From Heterocephalus glaber (lineage: Eukaryota > Chordata > Mammalia > Rodentia > Bathyergidae), in NCBI RefSeq assembly GCF_000247695.1, contig NW_004624781.1, positions 9,075,522-9,139,521 on the forward strand: a stretch of DNA of 64,000 nucleotides, written 5' to 3'. How positions within the stretch are numbered: position 1 is the first letter of the stretch; each line of letters starts with the position of its first letter. Positions 11,067 through 21,861 of the stretch are shown here, one piece after another. The notes beneath the pieces were generated by a model, which saw only the letters and a program-made list of their open reading frames with translations, made no database searches and was not told the DNA's origin. A program made the translations under genes and the position numbers.

Positions 11067-11216
11067 GCCTCCTGAATAAGAGAGGAAACTTTCAGAGTTG
11101 ACTGGAGAGATGAGTTTCCTGATTATGGAACACTTGGGATATAATACAAAAAGCCCAGAAGAATCCTTTACCTGAATAGGCCCCAGACCTTTGCAGAGAC
11201 ATGAAATGTAATTTGT

Positions 11217-11320
11217 GGAAAGGACACACGCTCTGGAGTCAGGAAGCCTGGCCCTAATTTCAGCTCTGCCAGTTTCTAGCTATGTGACCCAGGTCTATTA
11301 CCAATTACAGCTGTCACCAG
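11217..11320 (+). repeat. MIR SINE fragment, 5' half
   Basis: 'gctctggagtcaggaagcctggcc...cagctctgccagtttctagctatgtgacccaggt' follows the sense MIR 5' half closely. Confidence 0.8.
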
Positions 11321-11455
11321 GTGTCTACCCTGTGCTACATGTGCTTTACACAACTCATTTCTTCCTAGTACAAAAATAGTTCCTCATTTTACAGATGAGG
11401 ACACTGAGCCAAGTTCCCGACTAGTATATGGCAGGCCTAAAATTCAAACTCAGGT
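11321..11455 (-). repeat. MIR SINE fragment, antisense
   Basis: 'tacatgtgctttacacaactcatt...cattttacagatgaggacactgagcc' is antisense MIR. It sits head to head with the sense MIR on its left. Confidence 0.75.
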
Positions 11456-11554
11456 TAACTTGACAGCTTTAAAGACCCCTTTCCTATAGGTTGTGGGCTC
11501 CTCTCAATACTGCCAGGAGTGGTGACCCCTAATCTTACCCCTACCATTTTTTTT

Positions 11555-11620
11555 CCGGGGAGAAAATGGATGTGATGTGTTTGAGACATAATAGTTGCTC
11601 AATAAATGTCAAGTTCCTCT
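11555..11620 (+). repeat. MIR 3' end fragment
   Basis: 'gagacataatagttgctcaataaatgtcaa' matches the sense 3' end of MIR/L2-type elements. Confidence 0.55.
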
Positions 11621-11889
11621 CACTTTGGAGCTGAAGCAGCTAATACAGGCTGGCAGTTCCAAAGAAGGTTCTTCCTATTCTTTCCCTGCCTTGCCTTCCT
11701 TTACTGATCTACCAGCAGTAGAGCCACTGAGAAACCTCAGCTGGAAGGCAACACCCTGAACCCTTTGAGCTGGATGCCACTTTGGGCCCAGGAAGCTGTG
11801 TGAGTTGGATTTTCTCATCCTCCCCTCCATGAGCTGAGCCTCACCCTGGACGTGCACTCCAGTCCTACTGACCAAGGAGCCGTTCCCGT

Positions 11890-12085
11890 CTGCTAAGCAC
11901 CTACGATGTGTCAGCCACGGCCACCGGCACTCTATGCGAGTTTTCTCACCTCATTCTCAGCACAAGCTCAGGAGAGAGACGCAGTAGGGGTGAGGAAACT
12001 GAGGCCGGAGAAGGCCAGTCACTTTCCTGAGGCCACACAGCTGAGTAGTGGCAAAGCCAGGATTAGAAATCAGGCAGGTCTTCCT
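11890..12085 (-). repeat. MIR SINE, nearly full length, antisense
   Basis: 'taagcacctacgatgtgtcagcc...gaggaaactgaggccggag...gaggccacacagctgagtagtggcaaagccaggatt' spans most of MIR in antisense. Confidence 0.8.
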
Positions 12086-12344
12086 CCTAAATTCTTCAGG
12101 TCCCTCAGAAAATAGAAATTTCTTTGAGCAAACTGGAATTTTCCTGTCTGCTCTTGGCGACTGTTCTTTTCATCCTCCTAACATCTCAGTAAAACAAATA
12201 CAGGCCTAAAATAGATGATTTTAAAACGAAGATTCCTAGGCATTTGGGAGGCCCCAGCTTTTTAAGTAAACAGCCATGGTCAAAGAGAGAGCTCTATGTG
12301 TTACCCAGCAAAGGCCATGGAAAGTGTCACATTCTCTGACTTAG

Positions 12345-12690
12345 TAATTGTACCCCTGGGGTTGCTGCTAAGGCTATATTTAACATAAACAAAACCCTCC
12401 ATGAGTATATTTATCATAAAGTTATTTTAATATCTAATGTTGAGAAGCAACACAAATGTCTAAAATAAGGAAATGGTTGGTGAACTATGCATCAACACGA
12501 CAGAGCATTATGTAGTCATGAAAATGATGATTATTTAGAGTATAAAGAAATGAGGAACATTTAAGGGCACAATCATATATGAGTAAATGTAAGAAGCAGA
12601 GTATAAAATATATGTGTGACATGTTTGCAACGAAGCAAAGAATGTATGCATGTGGACAAGGTCCAGAAAAGAACTAGTGACCATGGACAT
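12345..12690 (+). mobile_element. Ancient L1 3' end fragment
   Basis: 'aagcaacacaaatgtctaaaataaggaaatggttggtgaactatgcatcaacac...gagcattatgtagtcatgaaaatgatg' follows the 3' part of mammalian-wide L1M elements. No ORF2 is preserved. A SINE follows within about 30 bp. Confidence 0.65.
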
Positions 12691-12714
12691 AAGAATGTTA
12701 GATTAGCCGGGGAT

Positions 12715-12790
12715 TTAGCTCAGTGGTTCCACCGCCTGCCTCGCAAGCGCAAGGACCCAAGTTCGATCCCCAGTACCAAAAAAAAAAAAA
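12715..12790 (+). mobile_element. ID-like tRNA-derived SINE, full length
   Basis: GCCGGGGATTTAGCTCAGTG opens the body; it ends AAGTTCGATCCCCAGTACC plus poly(A). Target duplication AGAATGTTAGATT / AGAGTGTTAGATT (one mismatch). Confidence 0.94.
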
Positions 12791-13099
12791 AGAGTGTTAG
12801 ATTGATGGAACTATGTTTTGTTTTGTTTTTTCAAAGCAGTATCTAAGGGGAAAGCAGTATTTGCTCAAGTTAAAAAATTTTTTAAAAAAGAAGATATACA
12901 GTTGCAACTCTTTCAGCTCTTCAGCAGTAGTGCCTATTATTTTTTGTTTTAATTACATTTCCTTGTGCTCTTTTCATAAATGTTTTAAAATCTAATCAGA
13001 TCCTTAATGAATGCCATTTTTAGTTAAAAATAAAGTAAAACAAGTCATTTTCTTCATAATGGTCAATGCCCATTTCTTTCAGACCATTTAGATTCTTTT

Positions 13100-13260
13100 A
13101 ATAAGACAAAGTATTTTTTATTTTGAAAAATGTCAGGCATACAAACAATAATATAATGGTCATTTGTGTGTCTTCCACCCAGTATATAAGATTTTAAATA
13201 TAATTAAGTCCTCCTCTATACTCCCTTAATTCCATCCCACCCTGGCTTCTTGGCTGGGGG
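13100..13260. repeat. Possible ancient LINE-type fragment
   Basis: 'tttattttgaaaaatgtcaggcatacaaacaataatataatgg...tcttccacccagtatataagatttt' resembles a widespread old mammalian interspersed repeat. The family assignment is uncertain. Confidence 0.35.
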
Positions 13261-14681
13261 TGACTTTCCTGAATTTGATGTTCATCAGATTTTTTTCTAT
13301 TTCACTATCTTTGGGTCTCTCTCCAAAATACTTACTCCTGTTTTGCCTGTTTTAACCTTTTCTATAATTTGTACGAGAGGGCATATAACCTTCCGCAGCC
13401 CGCTTACTTCCCTTGGTGTTGCATGGCTGAGATCTGCAGCGTGGGCACCAGCAGTGCAGCTGCTTGCCTGCTGCTCACTGTCCGGCCTGTGAGCATGGCG
13501 CTCCCTGTTGGAGTCTCGCCCACCAGAGTATCCTCTCAGCACTCGCTGTTTCCCAGCCCACAGGTCCAGAGAGGACAGGATTTTCTCTGGCCACGGGGGC
13601 AGGGACAGAAGGCTGGGCTTCAACAGGTCCCAGAGCGGCCCTCACCAATGGCAGAGGGACTGAGCTGCGGTTAGTTGTTTGATAATCATCTCGGATGCTG
13701 AGCTGGAGTTTGGAGAACAAGAAATTTACTAGGAATTGACACTTGCAAAAGAAAGGAGGGAGAACGTGGGGCCAGGCAGAAGGAAACTGCAGGAGATACA
13801 AGGCAGGCCTGAAGTGCTGGAGTGCCCATCGGAGTGTCACTTAGGGACCCACAATGGCTTGGTTTCTATACCGGGGCCTGCTTGTCCCTAGCTGTGTCTG
13901 CCTCAGAGAGGCCCTGACCTTGAATGACCCCGGACAGCTGAGGTGACCCCGAGGGAGCTGACATCTGGGGCTGGAGCTGATCTCAACCCCTACAAAGCCT
14001 CTGTGAATCTGAGCAGCACACGCTGGCCTGCCACAGTTTTATTGGCTTTGTTCTTTATCTGTCATGCTTTCCTGTCATCATTTGAGATCATTTCCTATGT
14101 AAACCAACTGCACTTGTATCTTTGTCTTAGACTCTGCTCTAGGGGGAAGTCAAACTAAGACAATAAGCTATTCTCAATTTACTCATCAATTCTGTCAGTG
14201 GGCATCCAGACCGTTTCCAATATTTTGCTACAGAAAACTCTGCTGTAGTGGCCCTTCTTGTACAGGTCTCCTTATATCCATGGGGGTTTAAGGTAAATAC
14301 TCAGAGCAGAGCTCTTGGGTCACAGCGTATACCTGAGTTCAACTTTGTGTTGACATTAGGACACAGACATCTGGGGGAGGCAGGGGGCATTTTTCTGCCT
14401 GCAAAAGGATCAAATGCTCCCCAAAGTTGTTGTCTTAAATAATTTGAAGTGGGTGAATATACAGAAGTTTCATAACCTAAAAGACTTACTATTTCTCCCT
14501 GACTGTTTCTACCACAAAACATGCACATCTTTGGGTGTAGGCATTCTTTGCTGGGACAAAGGCATTACATGGTACTGGATCTGCCCCTAGGAGCATACTT
14601 TCTGGAATGTTAAGCTGTGATAGATGTCTGAGACAGGATTACTTTGGGACAATGAACAAAACCACTTTTAAAAAACTAACA
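13261..14681. other. Unannotated 1.4-kb stretch
   Basis: No repeat recognised with confidence. Several overlapping frames of 70-121 codons on both strands at 13.3-13.84 kb are mutually exclusive and show no domain, so I call no gene. Confidence 0.4.
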
Positions 14682-14682
14682 G

Positions 14683-14772
14683 GGGGCCGGGGATTTAGCA
14701 CAGTGGTGCTGCTGCCTGCCTCGAAAGCGCAAAGTCTGGAGTTCAATCCCTGGCACCAAAAAAAAGCAACAA
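14683..14772 (+). mobile_element. ID-like SINE, A-box mutated
   Basis: GGGGCCGGGGATTTAGCACA: the A-box carries a T-to-A change (AGCTCAG to AGCACAG). It ends CCCTGGCACC plus an A-rich tail; ACTAACAG / CCTAACAG form a target duplication. Confidence 0.9.
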
Positions 14773-14865
14773 AAAAAACCTAACAGGTTGTGTCATGATG
14801 CTGGCTACATAAGAGTAAGCGGCCTCAGGGTTGTAATTAATCATCACTTAAAAACATATGGGATG

Positions 14866-15318
14866 GACCCTTCTACAGGCAGAAAAATGTCCCCATCCGG
14901 TAGATGTCTATGTCCTACGTTCTGGAACTGGTAAATAAATATGCTTTCTTACAGAGCAAAAACAGTCATTGCACATGTGATGAAGTTAAGGATGGTGAGA
15001 TGGGAAGTTATTCTCGATTATCCTAGTGGGCCCAGTGTTATGATGTGACAAAAGTGGGGGGGGGGGAGAAAGAGAGAGAGAGAGAGCAAGAGATCAAGAG
15101 AGCGCTACATAGTTGGCCCTGAAGACGGAAGAAGCCATAAACCAAAGATGCAGGCAGCCTCTAAAACCTGGGACAGTTAAGGAAACAGATTCTCCTCTAA
15201 AACCTGTAGAGGAATCAGCCCTGATCACACCTTGATTATACAGTACTAAATATGTGCTGTTGTTTTAAGCCACTAAGTTTGTAGAAATTTGTTACAGCAG
15301 CAATAGAAAACTAATGCC
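14866..15318 (+). mobile_element. MLT1-like MaLR LTR
   Basis: 'acccttctacaggcagaaaaatgtcc' near the 5' part, and a 3' end 'gttgttttaagccactaagtttgtagaaatttgttacagcagcaatagaaaactaatgc', which is the characteristic MLT1 terminus. No internal coding part, so a solo LTR. A G11/(GA)n microsatellite has expanded within it. Confidence 0.75.
15056..15086 (+). repeat. G11 + (GA)n microsatellite
   Basis: Eleven consecutive G followed by AGAAAGAGAGAGAGAGAGAG. It lies inside the MLT1-like LTR and is strand-asymmetric (purine only). Confidence 0.95.
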
Positions 15319-15964
15319 TCAAGCATAAACAGATGAGAAAAATCTCCACTGTTATCTTCAGACCAGGGATATCCCAGCTTCTTATCTCAGGGCTGACCCC
15401 TAGTTCTGCAGTGATGTAACACATCATCCCAGAGCTTGGTGTCGCCCTCATAGGGAGTGTAATGTTCTGCCCCAAGTGACACTATTCACAGGGTATTTCC
15501 TAGGGCAGGTCTCTACCACTGCTATTGTGGCTACTGGCATAATCTATGTGACAACAGAATTTATCTTTTGAATACTAATTTTTATATCATTGCTTAAGGA
15601 GATGTTTTGATAAGCTCATTGGGGATGGGTGGCAGAGAGCAATGCAGCCAAGCAAACAGCTAAACTGTTATAAGAATTCCGGCCAGAAGGAATCACAGAG
15701 ACAAAAGTGGAGGAGAGGAAAGGAAGGCTGGCTAACTTTCGGAAGCTGATATTAGAAAAGGTGGGAATTTTAAGAACTGGGAAGTTTAAAATTAGATGAA
15801 AGAGGTTTGGGTTACTATGATTCCAACTCGTCTGTTCCCTAGACCTACAAAGTCACCTCCAGGCAGCGGCCTCTGTGGGTGGCCTTTTTCTTTGGTGGAA
15901 ACCAGTGAGAGGGGCTGAATCACATCTTGGGGCAATAGCAGGAACACAGAGATGTGAGTAACCA
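15319..15964. other. Unannotated stretch
   Basis: No recognised repeat, exon or RNA gene. Confidence 0.35.
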
Positions 15965-15982
15965 TAGGAATGGAGCATCCCA

Positions 15983-16096
15983 GGGCCAGGGATGTGGCTC
16001 AGTGGTGCCACGCCTGCCTGGCAAGTGCAAGGCCCTGAGTTCGATTCCCAGTACCAAACAAACAAAAAAATCCCCAAACAAATAAATGTTAAAAAA
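15983..16096 (+). mobile_element. ID-like tRNA-derived SINE
   Basis: Starts GGGCCAGGGATGTGGCTCAG, a variant with GTGG in place of TTTAG in the A-box; ends GAGTTCGATTCCCAGTACC plus A-rich tail. The 18-bp target duplication TAGGAATGGAGCATCCCA / TAGGAACTGAGCATCCCA has one mismatch. Confidence 0.93.
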
Positions 16097-16219
16097 TAGG
16101 AACTGAGCATCCCAGAAACTCAGAGATTCCCAGAGATGTGGCATGGGCTTTGCTGTTGGGAACAAGTATGGAATGAGAGACATTTTATCCAGATGATAAG
16201 GGGCAGAGTGGCCCCAGAT

Positions 16220-16420
16220 GACATCTAAATTACAGTTCTAAAACACAAAACTGAACATGTTAATCCCTCATTTTCAAACCAGTCTCCACAGCTGTTTACA
16301 TGAAATCCTAGTCCTTTAACTTTGTGTTTGTCTCCTATCTAGCCTTACTTCCAACTTCATTTCTGCCTCTTCCCCATACTCTATACCTCCAAAATGACAA
16401 TTCCCCCTCCCTTACCTTTG
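16220..16420 (+). repeat. Probable L2 LINE fragment
   Basis: 'catgaaatcctagtcctttaac...cttacttccaacttcatttctgcctcttcc' has the layout of the L2 3' region. Weak but consistent. Confidence 0.4.
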
Positions 16421-17179
16421 ACTTCTATCATTTCTCATTTAAATGACTAACCACATTCTTGCTTGTCTCAATACTCAACCATCCCCTAAAATTCCCCCAG
16501 CGGGATCTAGTAATATTTTTTGTACTAATTACACATAGCACAGTGTACTTTTCGAAAATATAAGTAATGTAGAAATAGGCCCTTTTTACAAGTAAGGGCC
16601 CCTCTTCCTCTCCAGTGTTACTCTCCTCCCCAGGAATAATTTCTGCTAACAGTTTGGAGTGTACTGTAGTTGTCTTCACCATCTCCACGCAGAACTCCTG
16701 GAGAAGTGACTGCACACTGCCAGATGTGCAGAAGGCACTTTATTTGCTAATGAACATACAGGTTGTGTACAAGTATTTATACTGGTAACTGATATCAGCA
16801 AGTCCTTTCTCTCTTGCTGGAGAATTGTGTGCTCCAGAAACTCCTGGGTCACCTACTAGTCATGCAGCAAGATGTTATCTTGGGTGGAAGATTTCATTAT
16901 TGGGCAGCTTCACTCAACAGTGGCCACAACACCAAGGGAACTATCAAGTGGCAGGCAATCATCCATAGTGAGTTTATTCTGGGTTCTCCATGTTTCCTTT
17001 TGTACTCTTTGTCTTTCTTCCCTTGCCTTCTAGGTGTATGGGGAGATGAAATGATGCAAAGCATGCAGAACCCCTGAGTGTAGTATCAGGTGCTTCGTGT
17101 TAAACATTGCTTCTTCCCTCACCATCACTTCCTTGCCTCATCAGCCAGAGAATTTCTGGAGAAGACTCACCAAGATTTG
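16421..17179. other. Unannotated stretch
   Basis: The part at 16.5-16.68 kb ('acacatagcacagtgtac...ccctcttcctctccag') is weakly like an old LINE or DNA element. Otherwise nothing recognised. Confidence 0.35.
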
Positions 17180-17196
17180 CCAGGTTTCTGTTTTTG

Positions 17197-17273
17197 TTTT
17201 GTGGTACCGGGAATCGAACTTGGGACCTTGGACTTGCCAGCCAGGCATGGCAGCACTGAGCTACATCCTGGCC
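17197..17273 (-). mobile_element. ID-like SINE, antisense
   Basis: Minus strand: GGGCCAGGATGTAGCTCAGT ... GGTTCG-type B-box region ... GGTACC. Flanked by CCAGGTTTCTGTTTTTG / CCAGGTTTCTTTTTG target duplication. Confidence 0.9.
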
Positions 17274-17591
17274 CCAGGTTTCTTTTTGCTCAACATATCC
17301 TTCCACATTTGCCAAGATTGTCAGTCCTACTAAATTACTAATGAAGTGGTTCCAAGGTTTGCACTGACTATCAATAGCCAGCTATGTTGCAGAAATTTCA
17401 ACGTGCCCTACAATGTTTTCTGGGTCTTCTCTGCTCTTTGCACATTAGTACAACAAAGTTGATTTTCAAAGCCAGTGGTTGGACCAAAGCCTTGTAGTGC
17501 TGTGCTCAAGACTGAGAGTATAAATATACTGGGGGGACAGCCTCAGGTTGAACCCTCATCATAGTCTAACCCTCAGAATTCTTCCTCTAGA

Positions 17592-17752
17592 GCAGAGTTC
17601 TCAAACTTTAATATATGTACAAATTCCCGGGGATCTGGTTAATTTGCAGATTCTAACCTGGTACATCTAGGGTGAGAAATTCTGCATTTTCTAAGCTTTC
17701 AGATGCTGCTGCTGGTGGTCCATGGACTATACACTGAGTAGCAGGCTCTAGA
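17592..17752 (+). mobile_element. MER5-type hAT DNA transposon
   Basis: Begins 'cagagttctcaaactttaatatatgtac' and ends 'tgctgctgctggtggtccatggactatacactgagtagca', both diagnostic of MER5A. Non-autonomous, no transposase. Confidence 0.8.
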
Positions 17753-18267
17753 ATGTGATTAAGGGCTATTAGAATATTAAGGTAAAGAATCTGTGATTTT
17801 CTTTGACCATTGCTTACAGGACAGGGTGAAAAGAAATGGCCCAACAGAAGGAAATGGCCTAAGGGATAAACCATTAACATACTACAGGGAATGGGATATT
17901 GTGGTACTAGGAGTCTAGGAGTTCATCAATGGTGACTGGTAAACTTTTGGGTTAGTATCATGGGGAAAACTATAGACCAGAGTTGTCTTACAGGAGCAAA
18001 ATTCTGTCTTCTTAAATGTCAACTAGTTTTTCACCTCTTGTTTTTGGCTATTGTTTCAGATACAACATTTGGTTATCAATTGGAAGGTGCTGTAACATTT
18101 GCTTCTAAAAAGTGTCCAACTCAGGTGGGCCTGTACTTGATCCCCAAGGGAGCAGCCCTACTTGGTTGCTTTGAGGATATGCAGTGATGGACCAGACAAA
18201 TGGAAAAGTCCTCTGTTCATTCTCATGAGTGCAAAAGGACATTTGCTAGGTTAAAGGACTTCTACTT
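17753..18267. other. Unannotated stretch
   Basis: No recognised repeat or gene; a 75-codon frame at 17960-18187 has no recognisable domain. Confidence 0.35.
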
Positions 18268-18900
18268 CTAGGCAGGAAGGAGTAATAAGGATTGAATTTA
18301 CCTTCTCACATATGGCAACTAACAAACTGGACAACGTATTTGAAACAATGACAATAAAGGAGAAGAGAACCAAATGAAGAGGCCCTACAAAATTTCCCCG
18401 CTCATGGCCCGAAGAAAGTTTGTTTTCAGGCTGGAATATATGGTAGAGAAAACCAGGCAGAGCCCAGGAGATTGAGCTGAGTAAACAGAGTAAGGGTCCT
18501 GGGAAGCCAAGGCAGCTTGAGTTCGCAGAGTAGAGTAATGGAGAGGAGAGAGCTGCATACAGAAAGAACTCTGGGACTGGGGATTTAGCTCAGTGGCACC
18601 GCGCCTTCGATCCTCGGAGGGAAAAAAAAAGAAAGAGAGAACTCTGAAGGTCTGCAAGGGTTGCCTTCAGGTATTCATCTATATGTTGGTCAAAGACCAG
18701 AGAAAGAATCATTGAAAGGAATTTGAGGGTGTACTAGTCAGAGTTTACAACAGTCCAGCATAATGCCTGTTCCTAAGAGCAAAAATGGAAAATATCATAA
18801 TTAAGAAGACATCGACAAGAGGCTCTTGTGTTTGTTGGTAGCAACAGAAAAATTAATCCTAAATTAAATATATCTCTCATCTGCCCTAATAAATTTTTTT
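18268..18900 (+). mobile_element. Ancient L1/HAL1 5' region, left piece
   Basis: 'cttctaggcaggaaggagtaataaggattgaatttaccttctcacatatggcaactaacaaactgg' matches the 5' untranslated start of old L1M/HAL1-type LINEs. The same element appears to resume near 21385 after several younger insertions. Confidence 0.6.
18574..18633 (+). mobile_element. ID-like SINE with internal deletion
   Basis: GGACTGGGGATTTAGCTCAG is present, but about 30 bases between the A-box and B-box are missing (...CAGTGGCACCGCGCCTTCGATCC). The tail and AGAAAGAACTCTG / AGAGAGAACTCTG target duplication are normal. Confidence 0.88.
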
Positions 18901-19010
18901 TCTTAATGTTTCAATTTTTTTTTTTGGTACAGGGAATTGAACTCAGGATCTTGTGCTTGCCAGGGAGGCAGAGCACCACTGCACCACTGAACTACATCCT
19001 TGACCCCAGG
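18901..19010 (-). mobile_element. ID-like SINE, antisense
   Basis: Minus strand: starts GGGGTCAAGGATGTAGTTCA, ends GTACC plus poly(A). CCTAATAAATTTT / CCTAATAAAATTTT flank it. Diverged, with a longer T-rich left side. Confidence 0.82.
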
Positions 19011-19106
19011 CCTAATAAAATTTTAAAACAGGATCTGAAATAATCACACTCTTTTCAAGTAACTTAACTGCATCCTTCAATAAGACTATTTATATGAATA
19101 CATATA

Positions 19107-19508
19107 TTCTTCATTTAACGACTTACCTGTTTAATAACTGTTGGACTTACAACCAAGGCATGCTGTTTGGACTTATGACCATTTTATTGTACAGTTCTGT
19201 ACATCTTATTTACAGAGTCTCCATGTCTTTTTTTGTAAAGTATACCTTGTTTATACAGTACTGCAATTTTTGCTGATTGTACCATACATTACAGTGCTAT
19301 AGTTTTATGTTCAGTTATACATTACAGTATTGCATGGAAGAGTGATGCAAATAAAAGCAAAGTCATCAAGTTGGAGTTTCTTTCAACCATTTCTTTGTTC
19401 TGAATATTGTAACATACACACCATATACAATTCCTCATTTAGCATCTGATTCAGGTAATGACCTAGTTGCAGGACCATGACTCAGTCATCAAACAAGGAA
19501 TGTCTGTA
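19107..19508. mobile_element. Short TIR DNA transposon, copy A
   Basis: About 400 bp starting 'ttcttcatttaacgacttacctgtttaataactg' and ending 'gacctagttgcaggaccatgactcagtcatcaaacaagg'. The ends are an imperfect inverted pair (CCTCATTTAACGAC type). The same sequence recurs at 20865-21376. No transposase. I cannot assign the family. Confidence 0.65.
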
Positions 19509-20340
19509 GCCTGTTGTGTTTTAGGGACATTCACTAGGCATGTCATGCAGATAAACACAGCACTGATGAAAAGACAAATGTCTTCAAAATATGTATTATT
19601 TCTATAATGTCTAATACTGGGGGGAAAGAAGCTACTTGACATTATTTTTTATATGAGGTTGCTTTCTTTGCCTCAATATCCAAAATATATATGGCTTGCC
19701 TGTTTTGATGCAGAAGGGAGTGATTTGGAGCATGGTCTAATGAGACCTGTTGATCATATATAATACAGGGAGAACAACTACATCAAAGGGCCAGAAAAAT
19801 TTATCAGTGCCCTCTTTTTATCGGGCTTACTTCTAAGGATTCTTGTATTGGCTTTCAACAGTTCCTCGGGTGACAACAAAAGTGATTCATTTGGAGTTAA
19901 ATAAATTCTCAGATACAAACAAACTCTTTAGAAATGATGTTACCTTTGAAACTTTTTGATATGCAGAAATGTCTCCTATCACAGGGGTGCACCTATTTTC
20001 TTAAGGGTTATATACAGACTTCCAAAACACAGGAAAAAACAAGTGAGCAATTAATTATCACTGTTATTCCTGGCTCTGTGATTGTTTTATGTGTTTAATT
20101 TTTGTCTTACACTCCTGGCTAGTAAGCTCCTTTATCACACACTTTACATGTCATTCTATCCTCCAAGGTGTTTACTGCAGAGGCAGACAGCCAGTCTCAC
20201 TGTCAAGGACGGCTGACATTTCCAGTGATTTTTACAGAGTCAAGCAGGTTCATGGCGCCGTGATATCATATTAGTAGTATTTTAGTTCCATTGGTCCCTT
20301 GCAATGACCTGCAGAAGCTCTTTCATTAATGAGCCAAAAT
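19509..20340. other. Unannotated stretch between two transposon copies
   Basis: AT-rich, no recognised repeat or gene. It separates copies A and B of the short transposon. Confidence 0.35.
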
Positions 20341-20482
20341 TAACTGGGAATGGTGGCACTCGCCTGTAATCCCAGCACTGAGGCAGGAGGATCACTGCAA
20401 ATTCAAAACCAGCTTGGGCTACATAGTGAGTTCAAGGCCAATCTGAACTATAGTGAGATCCTGACTCAAAAAAAAAAAAAAA
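20341..20482 (+). mobile_element. B1-type SINE
   Basis: 'aactgggaatggtggcactcgcctgtaatcccagcac' and 'gggctacatagtgagttcaaggccaatctgaactatagtgagatcc' plus poly(A). The duplicated '...gggctacatagtgag...' segment is the usual B1 internal repeat. Confidence 0.9.
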
Positions 20483-20864
20483 TTGCACATTAAAAACATA
20501 GCTTCCGGCAATATCAACTATGTGATCACGTAACCTTGAGGAATTCATGCAAGCTGCTAAGATGTCAGGAAAGGGTACCTGAGGAAATATAGGAACAGAT
20601 GCTTTAAGGATTGGCTAAAGATTATATCTAAATTGTACCTGTTTTGTAATCATTGCTGTATCATAAGCTATTCTGGATTTTCTGAATGATTTTCATCCCT
20701 GCCTTTTCTGACATGTGAGGGATCAATACTGCCTGAACCCAGCTGATGTGATGATTTGTTGGTGGCTGCTGTATTTTATTTCAAATTTTCATTATTGGAA
20801 AGCATGTGTTCTTAACAAAAACAAATCATTTGTCACTGAACTATTTTGGTAATATGATGTCTAA

Positions 20865-21376
20865 TACTCATGTTCCTTACTCAACGACCTACCTGTTTAA
20901 TGACTGGACTTACAACTGAGGCACACTATTTGGATTTAGGACCCACCCCTCGGATTTATGACCCATCTCTTTTTTTTTTTTTTTTTTTTTTGAGTACCAG
21001 AGATTAAACTCAGGACCTTGTGCTTATAAGGCAAGTGGAGGCACCACTGAGTTAAATCTCCAACCCCTCTTTTTTTTGGGAAAATGTTCCATACATCTTA
21101 CTTTTTTTTGGTACAGTGGACCTTGTTTATATAGTACTGTAATTTTATTGATTGTATTATACAGTACTGTAGTTTTATGTTCTGTTATACATTACAGTAC
21201 TGCATGTAAAAGGTAAGCAAATAAAAACAGTCATTAAGTTGGAGTTTCCTTTGACTGTTTCTTTGTTCTGAATATTGTAATGTACATATTACAACAATTC
21301 CTCATTTAGCAACCAATTCATTTAATGACCTAGTCACAAGAACAGAATTCAGTTGCTAAATGAGGAGTGTTTGTAC
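20865..21376. mobile_element. Short TIR DNA transposon, copy B (with nested SINE)
   Basis: Same element as copy A in the same orientation: 'ttccttactcaacgacctacctgtttaatgac' at the left and 'ctcatttagcaaccaattcatttaatgacctagtcac...gttgctaaatgaggagtg' at the right. CCTCATTTAGCAAC and the reverse complement of the right end match. An antisense ID-like SINE has inserted into it. Confidence 0.68.
20969..21066 (-). mobile_element. ID-like SINE, antisense, nested in transposon copy B
   Basis: Poly(T) of about 22 then GAGTACCAGAGATTAAACTC ... ACTGAGTTAAATCTCCAACC. Its insertion post-dates the transposon copy. Confidence 0.88.
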
Positions 21377-21443
21377 AAAAATATTCAACATCCAACAAAG
21401 TAAAATTGACAATGTTTGGCATCCAACAAAAAGAACCTATCTC

Positions 21444-21530
21444 TGGGGCCAGGGATTTAGCTCAGTCATTCTGTCTCCTGCCTCACAAGCGCAAGGTCCT
21501 GAGCTTGATGCCTGGTACCAAAAAAAAAAA
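21444..21530 (+). mobile_element. ID-like tRNA-derived SINE
   Basis: GGGGCCAGGGATTTAGCTCA ... GAGCTTGATGCCTGGTACC plus A16 tail, flanked by AAAGAACCTATCT on both sides. Confidence 0.92.
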
Positions 21531-21545
21531 AAAAAGAACCTATCT

Positions 21546-21620
21546 GGACATAGTGGCACCTGCCTGTAATCCCAGCACTTGGGGGTGAGGCAGGAGGATC
21601 TCCATGAGTTCAAAAAAAGG
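21546..21620 (+). mobile_element. B1-type SINE, 3' truncated
   Basis: 'ggacatagtggcacctgcctgtaatcccagcacttgggggtgaggcaggaggatctccatgagttc' is a B1 left part that breaks off before the usual 'ggccagcctggg' segment. Confidence 0.8.
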
Positions 21621-21774
21621 AACAAGACATTCAAAGAAGCAAAATATAGTCAAGAATGAGGAGAAGAATATGTTAGTCCAAATTGGCTTAAAAATTCTAG
21701 AGATGATAGAATTTGTGTACAACACCATATTCATTATTTATTAATTAATAATTAATTAATTAGTTTGGGGGGTT

Positions 21775-21851
21775 TTTGGTACCAGGGATCAAACTCAAGA
21801 CGTTGCAGTTGCAAGGCAGGCATGGTGCTGCTGAGCTAAATCCCCAACCCC
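21775..21851 (-). mobile_element. ID-like SINE, antisense
   Basis: TTGGTACCAGGGATCAAACT ... GCTGAGCTAAATCCCCAACC. AGTTTGGGGGGTTTTTG / CAGTTTGGGTCTTTTTG flank it. Confidence 0.88.
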
Positions 21852-21861
21852 AGTTTGGGTC

